Shown here: in pieces, positions 15,870 to 24,359 of the stretch
How the letters are laid out: each line of letters begins with the position of its first letter
Numbering within the stretch: the stretch's first letter is position 1
Assembly (NCBI RefSeq): GCF_006386545.1
Contig: NZ_SWAR01000001.1
Coordinates: forward strand, 124,001 to 188,000
Direction of reading: 5' to 3'
DNA length: 64,000 nucleotides
Source: Methylibium rhizosphaerae
GTDB lineage: Bacteria > Pseudomonadota > Gammaproteobacteria > Burkholderiales > Burkholderiaceae_C
Notes under the pieces: model-generated
What the model was told of the DNA's origin: nothing
The model's input: only the letters and a program-made list of their open reading frames with translations
The model's database searches: none
Made by a program: the position numbers and the translations under genes

Positions 15870-18146
15870 TCAGATGCCCGACACCATGAACTCGATGCGG
15901 TGGTAGCGGCCGCTTTCGTCGAGCACGGTGAGGCTGTGCGCGCCGCTGCGCGCCAGCTGCAGCGCCACCGGCTCGCCCGGCCGGCTGCGCAGTTGCTGGG
16001 TGCCGTCGAGCAGCCAGTACAGGCGCTCGCCGCCGGCTTCTTGCCCTTGCGCGGTGACCACGATGTCCACGGCGCGGCGGCCGGGTACCGGTTTCAGCAC
16101 GGCACCGCTCTCGAGGCCGGCGATGCGCAGTGCCGTTCCACCGGCAGCCGCGCCGCAGCGGGCCGGCGCCACCGTCTTGATCCACGGCTCCAGCGCCACC
16201 GGCCAGCGCGCGTGGCTTTGCATGGCCGCCCCCTCGGCGCAATGCGCAAGGCCGGTGACGAGCAGGCCTTCGCTGCGCGCGCGGTCGGGCAGCGTGGGCG
16301 GCGCCGCGCCCTGCAAGGCCCAACCCATGCGGCGCTGCACGCAATGCTCGGGAGCGGTGGACTCGGCGCGCAGCCCGAGCGGCCAGCAGCTGGTCAGCGG
16401 GCCGACCCCCGCAGGCGGTACACGGGCCCCCGTCGCATCCTGGCCACCCGGCAGGCCGGCCACGATGTCCTGCAGCAGCGGTGCGGCGGTGTTGGCGCCG
16501 AAGTGGCCCGGGTTGGGGGTGCCGTCGGGGCGGCCCACCCACACGCCGACGGTGTGCCGCTCGGTCACGCCCACCGCCCATGCATCACGAAAGCCGAAGC
16601 TGGTGCCGGTCTTCCAGGCGACGCGTCGCGTGCCTTCGGTGTAGGGCCGGTCCGGGTGGCCGCCACCTTCGAGGATGTCGCGCACGATGAAGGCGGCGCC
16701 TTCGCTCATGAGCCGGGCTTCCAACCGGGGCGCTTCGGGCGCGAGCCGGGGCTGCCCGGCGAGGCCGCCGCGAGCCAGCGCGCGGTATGCACCCACCAGT
16801 TCTTCGAGCGTGGTGCCGGCGCCGCCGAGGATCAGGCTCAGGTTCGGCTCGGCTCCGCGTGCCATGCGCAGCTTCAGTCCGCCGGCGCGCAGCGTAGCGG
16901 CAAAGCGTGCCGGGCCCAGGCGGTCGAGCAGGTCCACAGCGGGCACGTTGAGCGACTTCTGCAGAGCCTCGGCCACGCTCACCGGGCCGGAGAAGCTCGC
17001 CTGGAAGTTGCCCGGCTGGTAGCCCGAAAAGGACTGCGGCGCATCGATGAGCAGGCTTTCCGAATGCACCAGCCCTTCATCGAGCGCCATCGCATAGAGA
17101 AACGGCTTGAGCGTGGAGCCGGGCGAGCGCACGCCGCGCACCATGTCGACGTGGGCCGCGCGCTCGCGGTCGGCAAAGTCGGCCGAGCCTGCATAGGCCA
17201 GCACCTCGAGCGTGTCGTTGTCCATCACCAGCACGGCCATCGACACCTTGGGCGGCAGCGCGTTCACCCGGTCAAGGAGCTGCCGCTCGACCGTGGCCTG
17301 CAGTTCGACGTCGACGGTGGTGTGCACCACGGCCCCGCGCCGGCCCCGCTGCGCCGCCCTCGCCCGCTCGGCGGCCAGCGGAGCCAGCCACTGCGCACGG
17401 ATGGCCTGCACCGCCACCCGCTCGATGCGTGCATCGGCGGCCGTGGCCTGCGTCCACACGCCAAACTCGGCCAGCCGCGCCAGCACCTTGTCTCGCGCGG
17501 CCTGTGCGGCCTGCGGCGCGCGGTCGGGCCGCAGCCGCGACGGAGCCTGCGGCAGGGCCGCCAGCAAGGCAGCCTCGGCCTCGCTCAGCGTGCCGGACGA
17601 CTTGCCGAGGTAGCTGCGGCTGGCCATTTCCACGCCCTCGACGATGCCGCCCATCGGCGCATGGTTGAGGTACAGCGTGAGGATCTCGCGCTTGGACAGG
17701 CGCAGCTCCAGCTGCAGGGCGCGCAGCACCTGCCTGAGCTTGGCCTTCAAGGTGCGCGCTTCGCGTGCGGCAGGCGGGTCGATGATGCGCGCCACCTGCA
17801 TCGTGAGCGTGGAGCCGCCCGAGACGATGCGCCCGCTGCGCTGCCACTGCCAGGCGGCGCGCGCCAGCGCCACCGGGTTGACGCCCGGGTGCCAGTAGAA
17901 CCAGCGGTCTTCATAACCCAGCAGGGCCTGCAGGTACAGCGGCGATACCTGCTCGGGCGTGACCGGCTGACGCCACACACCGTCGGCACTGGTGTAGGTG
18001 CGCAGCGGCGTGCCGTCGCGCGCCACCACCACGGCACCGCGGTCGCCGGGTGGCATGGGCGGCGGGAACGCGAGGTCGAGCAGCAGCACAGTCGCCAGCA
18101 GCGCTGCAAAGGTCAGCTCGACAACGCGACGACGAGTCACGCGCAC
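15870..18146 (-). CDS. pbpC: Penicillin-binding protein 1C (bifunctional)
   Basis: 758 residues from the GTG at 18146, preferred because GGGAG lies 6 nt upstream; a GTG at 18170 would add 8 residues and lies in a heptamer repeat. After a membrane anchor (about 8-25) comes the glycosyltransferase domain (family 51: EDRWFYWHPG with the catalytic Glu, GGSTLTMQVAR), then the transpeptidase (SPGSTLKPF with the active Ser, SLN, and KTGTSFGFRDAW), and the C-terminal domain typical of PBP1C. It polymerises and crosslinks peptidoglycan in the periplasm. It follows the alpha-2-macroglobulin gene by about 50 bp on the same strand, the classic pairing, which suggests wall repair coupled to protease trapping. 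Confidence 0.95.
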   Translation of the reverse strand: MRVTRRRVVELTFAALLATVLLLDLAFPPPMPPGDRGAVVVARDGTPLRTYTSADGVWRQPVTPEQVSPLYLQALLGYEDRWFYWHPGVNPVALARAAWQWQRSGRIVSGGSTLTMQVARIIDPPAAREARTLKAKLRQVLRALQLELRLSKREILTLYLNHAPMGGIVEGVEMASRSYLGKSSGTLSEAEAALLAALPQAPSRLRPDRAPQAAQAARDKVLARLAEFGVWTQATAADARIERVAVQAIRAQWLAPLAAERARAAQRGRRGAVVHTTVDVELQATVERQLLDRVNALPPKVSMAVLVMDNDTLEVLAYAGSADFADRERAAHVDMVRGVRSPGSTLKPFLYAMALDEGLVHSESLLIDAPQSFSGYQPGNFQASFSGPVSVAEALQKSLNVPAVDLLDRLGPARFAATLRAGGLKLRMARGAEPNLSLILGGAGTTLEELVGAYRALARGGLAGQPRLAPEAPRLEARLMSEGAAFIVRDILEGGGHPDRPYTEGTRRVAWKTGTSFGFRDAWAVGVTERHTVGVWVGRPDGTPNPGHFGANTAAPLLQDIVAGLPGGQDATGARVPPAGVGPLTSCWPLGLRAESTAPEHCVQRRMGWALQGAAPPTLPDRARSEGLLVTGLAHCAEGAAMQSHARWPVALEPWIKTVAPARCGAAAGGTALRIAGLESGAVLKPVPGRRAVDIVVTAQGQEAGGERLYWLLDGTQQLRSRPGEPVALQLARSGAHSLTVLDESGRYHRIEFMVSGI

Positions 18147-18163
18147 ACCCGGCTCCCGTCCAC

Positions 18164-18191
18164 CAGTCACCAGTCACAGGTCACCCGTCAC
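18164..18191 (-). repeat. Heptamer tandem repeat (4 units) before pbpC
   Basis: Four consecutive 7-nt units of form GTGACNN on the minus strand (18191-18164: GTGACGG, GTGACCT, GTGACTG, GTGACTG). They fill the gap between the upstream gene's stop and the pbpC start region, and the last unit contains the alternative GTG start at 18170. Confidence 0.7.
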
Positions 18192-18197
18192 TACCCC

Positions 18198-21100
18198 TCA
18201 CCGCGTGACGCCCGATGCCGCCTCCGCCGCCACCGCCACACCGCGCGGATCGCTGATGGTGAAGGCCGCGTCCTGCACGCCGACGCCGCGCAGCTCGGGC
18301 CGGTACATGTCTTCGGCAAAAGGCGCGGGCACTACGAAGCGGCCCGGGCTCACCACCCGCGCCATGTAGAACACGGTGAGCCAGTGCGGCTCCAGCCGCG
18401 CGGCCGCCACGTAGCGGTCGTCGCGGTATTCGCGGTGCTTGATGCGCGGGTCGTTCATCGCCTCGGCCACGTTGACGTTGCCGACGTTGAACTCCTCGGC
18501 CTTCGGCCCTTGCGACAGGTTGAGGTTCTCGATCTCGAAGCCGGCGGGCACCCGGTCGATGACGAGCGCGTCCTCGATGCGGGCCTTCGAACGCGCCTGC
18601 ACCCTCACGATGAGCATGTCGCCCACCTTGAGCGGCCGGCCGCTCCAGGCCCGGCCGTCAGGCTCGAACCAGTCGCGCTTGAGTTCGATCACGTCGGCCC
18701 GCGGAGCGGGCGGCTTGACGGGGTAGCCCTGCACCTCGACTTCGAGGAACAGCGAGTCCTTGTGCTGGCTGGCCAGCGACACGCCCCTTGCGAGAGCGGC
18801 AGCGTCGAAGCTGCGCTGCTCGGTGCTCTTCGAGCTGAGGGCCTGGCTGGCCTCGCCGGTCTTGAGCAGCGCGGTCCATTCGCCGCTGGCATCGCCGCCG
18901 GCTGCGCGCGCGGCAAGGAACAGCGACAGCCGCTCCTGCGTCGAGTAGTACTGCCGCCCGCCCAGCCGGTCGGCCAGGTCGAACAGCAGGTTCTCTCGAC
19001 GCGGATGCTTCACCTCATGGCGCGACAGCAGCGCATAGCTCATCGCCAGGTCGCGCGCGGCCGATCCGTAGTCGCCCAGCCACTCGCCGCCCCAGCCGTA
19101 GCGCTTGCCGTGGATGCCGTAGGGCCGCTGCATGGCGTCGTCGAGCGCCACCTTGGCACGGGCATCGTCGCCCATGAGCTTGAGGGCAATGGACAGATGC
19201 ACCAGCGGCAGCGGCGAGCGCGCGCGGTCGCGCACCTGGTCGTGCAGGTAGCGCAGCATCGCCAGCGGCGCCTTCTGGTCGCGCGCGAGCATGTAGCCCA
19301 CATGCGCCAGCTCGGCGAAGCGCTGGTGGCTGTCGCGCACCAGGTTGTAGTCGCGCTCGCTGAAGGTGGCCACCGGCGCGCTGGCCGCGTCGGCCTTCAC
19401 CGGCTTGGGCAGGCTGGGGAAGCGGTTGGGTGCCTGCTGCAGCTGCTGCAGCAGCCAGTCCTGCGCGTTCTTGTACAGCCCCTCGGGCACGGTGAAGCCC
19501 TGCGTGCGTGCGTCCTGCAGGAAGCCGACCACGTAGGCCGACAGCCACACCTCGTAGGGCCCGTCGCCCCATAGCGTGAAGCCGCCGTTGGCCTTCTGCA
19601 TGCCGGCCAGCCGCCCGATGGCGCCTTCGACGAACTGCGCGCGCTCTTCGCGGCTGCGCGGCTTGAGGCCGGCCGCCTTGGCCGCCGCCTCGTCGATGAA
19701 GACGTGCGGATAGGCCGCGCTGGTGGTCTGCTCCAGGCAGCCGTACGGGTAGTCGAGCAGGCCTTGCACCAGCCGGTTCACGTTGAGCGGCGGCTTGTTG
19801 GAAACGGTGAGGCTCACCGTGGCCGAGGCCTTGAAGTACTTCTCGACCCAGGCGGGTTCCAGCTTGAAGCTGCCGCCGGGCTCGAGCTTCACCCGCCGCA
19901 CGTCGCGCTCCGCCGGCACCGGCGGCTGCACCTGCAGGACGGACTCGCGCACGATCTTGAGGCCGCTGGCGCTGGTGACCTGCAGGCGCAGGCGGCCCAG
20001 GCCATAGGCGTCGGTCGCCTCGATCGGGAAGCGCAGCGTGCTGCGCTGCTGGTGCTTGAGCGCGAGGGTCTTCTCGCCGCCGCCCACCTTCACCGGGTCC
20101 GCCCCTTCGAGCAGCACCTTGACCTCCTGCGGCGAGCCGCTCAGGTTGGTGACGTCGAGCGCGATGGTGGCGGCATCGCCCGGCGAGATGAAGCGCGGGG
20201 TGGCGAGCTCGGCCACCAGCGGCGCGGCCGACACCATCTCGACCTCGGCCTTGCCGTACTTGTCGGGCGAGGCCACCACCGCCATCAGGCGCAGCGTGCC
20301 GTTGAAGTCGGGAATGTCCAGCGGGATCTCGGCCTCGCCCTTCGCGTCGAGCCGCACCGGGCCGCTGAAGAGATCGACCAGCTTCACCTTCTTGGGCAGG
20401 CTCTTGCTGTCGCGCATCTTGGCGTCGCCGCCGAACTTGAGCTTGCCCTGCGTGCCGTCCATCTTCTCGATGAGCTTGCCGTACAGGTCGAGCAGCTCGG
20501 GCGCATAGCGGTGCTTGCCGAAGAAGAAGTCGAACGCGTCGGGGCTCTTGTAGCGGGTGATGTTGAGGATGCCGACGTCCACCGCCGACAGCGTGACGAG
20601 CGAGCCGGCCGCCCCCGGCCCCTCGGCCTTGACCTTCACCACCGAGCGCTTCTCGGGCAGCACCTTGGCCGGCGCTGTGATGGCGAGCTTGAGCTGCCGG
20701 TCGCCTCGGGCCAGCGGCAGGTGGGCCAGCCCCACGGCACGCGCGGGCGTCACCCGGTCGCCCTGGCTGCCCGGGCGGAAGGCGGTCACGCCCACATAGA
20801 GGTCGTGGCGGGCCCAGGCCGCATCGAGGGGAATGCTCACCGTGGTGCCGGTGGCCTTCACGCTGATGCGGCTGCTCCACAGCAGCTTGTCGCCTTCGAC
20901 GGTGACGAGCGCGGTGCCGTCGTGCGGCGGCGTGATGGTGAGCTCGGCCTTTTCGCCGGCCACCAGAGGGGCCTTGGCAAGCTTGAGCTGCACGCGGTCG
21001 GGCCGGTTGCCCACGTCCTCGGCTTCCTGTGCGCCCCAGCCGGCATAGAAGCGGTAGCGCAGCTGCTGCCCGGTCTCGGGGTCGTCGACCTCGAGGCGGT

Positions 21101-23384
21101 AGCGGCCCCAGCGCACCGGCAGGCTCAGCCTGGTGCGCGCGCCGGTCATGGCCACCGCGCCCGACTCGATCATCTCGTCGGTTTCGGTGTAGCCCGAATG
21201 CCAGCCCTTCTGGTCGTCGAAGCGCCAGTAGTACTGGCGGTCCTCGCGCACCAGGCGCAGCGGCACGCTCGGCAGCTGCGCGGACTTGCCGTCGATGCCC
21301 ACGCGGATGAGCTCGAACTCCGCCTTGCCGTCTTCACGGGCGACGTCGCGGTCGAACAGCGGCCGCACCGCGAGCAGCTTGCCGACCGGCCACACCACCC
21401 GCTCGATGGAGCGCACCACCGGCCGGCCGCCCGACTCGAGCAGGCTGAAGCTGCCGCGCACCAGCATCGGCGAGCGCGCACCCTGCGTGGACACCGGCAG
21501 GTGCACCGTGGCTTCGCCGTCTTCGTCGAGGTTCTCGTCGCTCACCTCTTCGCGCTTCTTCCTGTCGTCGTCGGCGAAGTCGCCGAACACGAAACCCGGC
21601 CACTGCTGCGGCAGCGCGAAGCGCTGGCGTTCGGTGGCGGCGGACACCAGCAGCCGGTTGCCGGCGGCCGGAGCGCCGAAGAGGTAGTCGCCCTTCACCT
21701 TGACCTGGAAGTCGTCGCCCGCCATCAGCGCCGGCTTGGCGGTCTTGAGCTCGAGCTTCATGCGCTCGGGCAGGAACTCCTCGACCTGGAACTTCCACAC
21801 CGCATCGGGCTTCTTCGCGCCCGGGTCGGCGCGCAGCTCCATCTGCCAGCTGCCGGTCTGCGCATCGGCCGGCAGCGACACGGTCTTCTGCAGGTAGCCG
21901 GGCAGCTTGTCGTCGGGTCGCCAGGTCTGCGTGCTCACCGTGCGGCCGTCGGGACGCTTGAGCGTGGCCGTCACCGGCAGCGGGGCCAGCGGCTTGCCGT
22001 CCGGGTCGCGCACCAGCACCGACAGCTCGTACTGCTCGCCCGGGCGGTAGAGGTCGCGCCCGGCGTAGGCGAACAGCTTGGTGTTGCGCGACAGGTGGCC
22101 GCCGATGTCGAACTCCGACAGGTCCAGCCCGGGCTCGCGCAGCACGATCACGCTCATTTCGGCCTTGGCGCCCTCGCCTCTGCGCGCCACCAGCAGCGAT
22201 GCAGCCTCGGGCACGCTGGCGAAGCTGGCATGGCCTTCGCCGTCGCCCTGGGCCTTGGCGAGCGAGCGGGCGTCTTCGTCGAGCAGCTCGAAGGTCACGT
22301 TGCCCAGCGGGTCGCCGCTCTTGAGAGAGGTGGCAAAGGCATCGAGCGACTGGCTGTAGCGCCGCGCCTGCACGCCGATGTCGCTCACGTAGAAGTAGGT
22401 GACCTGGTAGTCGCTGGTGAAGCGGCCGGGCTGGCCCATCACCGCGATGTAGACACCGGGCTGCTGAAGCTCCTTGATGGTCTCGACCGGAATGAAGGTG
22501 ACGCGCCGCTTGTTGGGTGTTTCTTCGGTGGTGTAGCGGCCGAGGTAGACGCTGCGCGAGGACTGGCGCAGCTGGTCGAGCTCCCAGCCGTTGACCACGC
22601 CCTTGAGCTGGCGGTTCTGCGAATAGCCGTATTCGCCCTCGTAGCCCTCCTCGCCTTCTTCGCCCGACTCGGCGGCCGGCTTGCGCGAGCCCGCCACCCG
22701 CTCGAGGAAGCGCGCCATCTCGGCGGGCTCGATCCTGAGGAACTGGAGGTCCACCTCCGGCACGTTGACCGTGACGATGGGCAACCCGCCGTTCTGCCCG
22801 GCCGGCAGCACCGTGCCCCGGCTGGCGAAATAGAACGACGGCGGCATCGCCTCGCTGGCCAGCTCGCAGCTGCGGGGCGCGACGAGCTTGCGGCCGTCGG
22901 ACGCTCGCAGCTCGGCGGTCACGTCGATGCGGAACTTGCGCTGCGGCTGGATGTAGGGGAAGTAGACGACGCGCGGGTTGTCACCCACGACCCAGGCGCC
23001 CTGCAGCAGCTTGCCTTCGGGCGCGGAGCCGCCCGGTGCCACCTTGGGCGCCGCCTTGGTGCCGGCAGCGTGCTCGGTGGACGCTTCGGCAGCGCCGGAG
23101 ACCGGGCCCAGGTCGGCCACGCGCATCACCTCGGCGAGGTTCTGCTTGCGGTCGACCGGCTGGGAGAACACGACCGCCAGCGCCGGGCGGTCGTCGAGCA
23201 GGCGGGGCTTGCACTCGAGGGCGGAGAACGGCGTGTTCGGGTCGATGGCAATGGCCCCGCCGGCATCGGCGGACGGGCGCTCCTGCTGCCACCACCACAA
23301 GCCCGCGCCTGCGGCCGCTGCGATCAGCGCACCGGCGGCGACCCCGATCCAACGCTTGCGAACGACGTTGTTGCCCTCTGCCAT
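18198..23384 (-). CDS. Bacterial alpha-2-macroglobulin (YfhM type)
   Basis: 1728 residues. A single N-terminal hydrophobic helix (about 11-30) anchors it in the inner membrane facing the periplasm; there is no lipobox. The chain has the macroglobulin-like repeats, the central alpha-2-macroglobulin domain and the thioester motif GCLEQT (Cys1216, Gln1219) followed by the helical thioester domain (about 1200-1500) and receptor-like C-terminus. A target protease cleaves the bait region and is then trapped covalently by the thioester. Length is close to E. coli YfhM (1653). It is directly followed by pbpC, its usual partner. Confidence 0.95.
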   Translation of the reverse strand: MAEGNNVVRKRWIGVAAGALIAAAAGAGLWWWQQERPSADAGGAIAIDPNTPFSALECKPRLLDDRPALAVVFSQPVDRKQNLAEVMRVADLGPVSGAAEASTEHAAGTKAAPKVAPGGSAPEGKLLQGAWVVGDNPRVVYFPYIQPQRKFRIDVTAELRASDGRKLVAPRSCELASEAMPPSFYFASRGTVLPAGQNGGLPIVTVNVPEVDLQFLRIEPAEMARFLERVAGSRKPAAESGEEGEEGYEGEYGYSQNRQLKGVVNGWELDQLRQSSRSVYLGRYTTEETPNKRRVTFIPVETIKELQQPGVYIAVMGQPGRFTSDYQVTYFYVSDIGVQARRYSQSLDAFATSLKSGDPLGNVTFELLDEDARSLAKAQGDGEGHASFASVPEAASLLVARRGEGAKAEMSVIVLREPGLDLSEFDIGGHLSRNTKLFAYAGRDLYRPGEQYELSVLVRDPDGKPLAPLPVTATLKRPDGRTVSTQTWRPDDKLPGYLQKTVSLPADAQTGSWQMELRADPGAKKPDAVWKFQVEEFLPERMKLELKTAKPALMAGDDFQVKVKGDYLFGAPAAGNRLLVSAATERQRFALPQQWPGFVFGDFADDDRKKREEVSDENLDEDGEATVHLPVSTQGARSPMLVRGSFSLLESGGRPVVRSIERVVWPVGKLLAVRPLFDRDVAREDGKAEFELIRVGIDGKSAQLPSVPLRLVREDRQYYWRFDDQKGWHSGYTETDEMIESGAVAMTGARTRLSLPVRWGRYRLEVDDPETGQQLRYRFYAGWGAQEAEDVGNRPDRVQLKLAKAPLVAGEKAELTITPPHDGTALVTVEGDKLLWSSRISVKATGTTVSIPLDAAWARHDLYVGVTAFRPGSQGDRVTPARAVGLAHLPLARGDRQLKLAITAPAKVLPEKRSVVKVKAEGPGAAGSLVTLSAVDVGILNITRYKSPDAFDFFFGKHRYAPELLDLYGKLIEKMDGTQGKLKFGGDAKMRDSKSLPKKVKLVDLFSGPVRLDAKGEAEIPLDIPDFNGTLRLMAVVASPDKYGKAEVEMVSAAPLVAELATPRFISPGDAATIALDVTNLSGSPQEVKVLLEGADPVKVGGGEKTLALKHQQRSTLRFPIEATDAYGLGRLRLQVTSASGLKIVRESVLQVQPPVPAERDVRRVKLEPGGSFKLEPAWVEKYFKASATVSLTVSNKPPLNVNRLVQGLLDYPYGCLEQTTSAAYPHVFIDEAAAKAAGLKPRSREERAQFVEGAIGRLAGMQKANGGFTLWGDGPYEVWLSAYVVGFLQDARTQGFTVPEGLYKNAQDWLLQQLQQAPNRFPSLPKPVKADAASAPVATFSERDYNLVRDSHQRFAELAHVGYMLARDQKAPLAMLRYLHDQVRDRARSPLPLVHLSIALKLMGDDARAKVALDDAMQRPYGIHGKRYGWGGEWLGDYGSAARDLAMSYALLSRHEVKHPRRENLLFDLADRLGGRQYYSTQERLSLFLAARAAGGDASGEWTALLKTGEASQALSSKSTEQRSFDAAALARGVSLASQHKDSLFLEVEVQGYPVKPPAPRADVIELKRDWFEPDGRAWSGRPLKVGDMLIVRVQARSKARIEDALVIDRVPAGFEIENLNLSQGPKAEEFNVGNVNVAEAMNDPRIKHREYRDDRYVAAARLEPHWLTVFYMARVVSPGRFVVPAPFAEDMYRPELRGVGVQDAAFTISDPRGVAVAAEAASGVTR

Positions 23385-23454
23385 GCATGCCCCCCACGGT
23401 TAGGTCCGCGGGATTGTGGCAGAGGGGTATCGCAGTCTCGCCGCACGCGCGTCC

Positions 23455-23712
23455 CTAACTTGAGCTGCCGCCCTTCTTCACCAGCCCCACCACGAACAGC
23501 AGGATCAACGCCCCCACGACAGAGGCGATGAACCCGGCCGGCTGGCCCGGCGCATAGAAGCCGATGGCCTGGCCGAGGAAGCCTGCGATGAAGGCGCCGG
23601 CGATGCCCAGCAGGCTGGTCAGGATGAGGCCCATGCTCTGCGTGCCGGGCATGACGGCGCGGGCGATGAGGCCCACCACGAATCCGATGAGGGCCATCCA
23701 CACGTAGGTCAT
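23455..23712 (-). CDS. GlsB/YeaQ/YmgE family small membrane protein
   Basis: 85 residues with three membrane helices rich in Gly and Ala. GFVVGLIARAVMPG near the N-terminus, then GLILTSLLGIAGAFIAGFLG and a final hydrophobic helix before VKKGGSSS match the transglycosylase-associated/GlsB family. These inner-membrane proteins are linked to general stress response; biochemical function is unknown. GAAAGGA lies upstream of the start. It lies 34 bp downstream of the next gene on the same strand. Confidence 0.88.
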   Translation of the reverse strand: MTYVWMALIGFVVGLIARAVMPGTQSMGLILTSLLGIAGAFIAGFLGQAIGFYAPGQPAGFIASVVGALILLFVVGLVKKGGSSS

Positions 23713-23746
23713 GACGCGCGTCCTTTCGCGGCAGTTGAAGAAAGCG

Positions 23747-24295
23747 TCAGCGGGTCGCTTCGCCCACCACGTCGGCGGGCATGCTGGGCGCCGGCAGGGC
23801 CATCAGCACGGTGGCGACTTCCATGCATTGGCGGATGTGCTGCTCGCACACCATCTTGAGCGCCGAAAAGGTGAGCGCGGCCGACACCGCCTGGCCGGCG
23901 ATGGGCACGTACTTGGCGGCCTGCTGGGTGGTGAGGCGCACGCCCACCAGCTTGAGCAGCTTCATGACCAGCTCACGCGTGACCATGCGCCCCACCACCA
24001 GCCCGCCCACCGCACTGATGGCCTTGTAGGCATAGACGCGCTTGTGGGGCGCCAGCCGCTCCACCTGCTCGGGCGTGAGCCCGAAGGCCTCGTTGATCTC
24101 GGGCAGCAGCTTGGCCAGCACGCCGATGTCGGTGAGCCAGTCGATGCCGGGCACCGGCACCGCGGCCACGCCGGCGGCCATGAGCGCGCGCCTGGTCACC
24201 AGCTTGCGGCAGTGGCGCGCCACGCGTTCGATCTCGGCCGGCGTGTCGGGCACGACGACCCAGTGGTTGACGAGCGCCTTCGCTTTGTTTGCCAT
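23747..24295 (-). CDS. Hypothetical membrane-associated protein (DUF697/EcsC-like)
   Basis: 182 residues from the ATG at 24295 (MANKAKALVNHW); eight residues upstream in frame are disregarded. It has a short helical N-terminus, a hydrophobic hairpin around AGVAAVPVPGIDWLTDIGVL and a second around the PIAGQAVSAALTFSALK region, an arrangement that recalls DUF697 or EcsC proteins, where VP.PG.D is the conserved turn. The identification is tentative. Probably an inner-membrane-associated protein. Same strand as the GlsB-type gene downstream, probably co-transcribed. Confidence 0.7.
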   Translation of the reverse strand: MANKAKALVNHWVVVPDTPAEIERVARHCRKLVTRRALMAAGVAAVPVPGIDWLTDIGVLAKLLPEINEAFGLTPEQVERLAPHKRVYAYKAISAVGGLVVGRMVTRELVMKLLKLVGVRLTTQQAAKYVPIAGQAVSAALTFSALKMVCEQHIRQCMEVATVLMALPAPSMPADVVGEATR

Positions 24296-24359
24296 GCGGC
24301 GATGCTGGCATGCATGCAAAGCGAGGTCAACCCGAGCACCGGGCCGCGTTCGATGCAGC

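Noticed and set aside
18171-18197. Heptamer repeat as a CRISPR-like or iteron array
   Set aside because: Units are 7 nt, directly adjacent, only four in number, and placed at a gene start.
15744-23531. Two plus-strand open frames of about 1275 residues each opposite pbpC and the macroglobulin gene
   Set aside because: Same shadow effect from codon bias; no domain is recognisable and the minus strand encodes complete known proteins.
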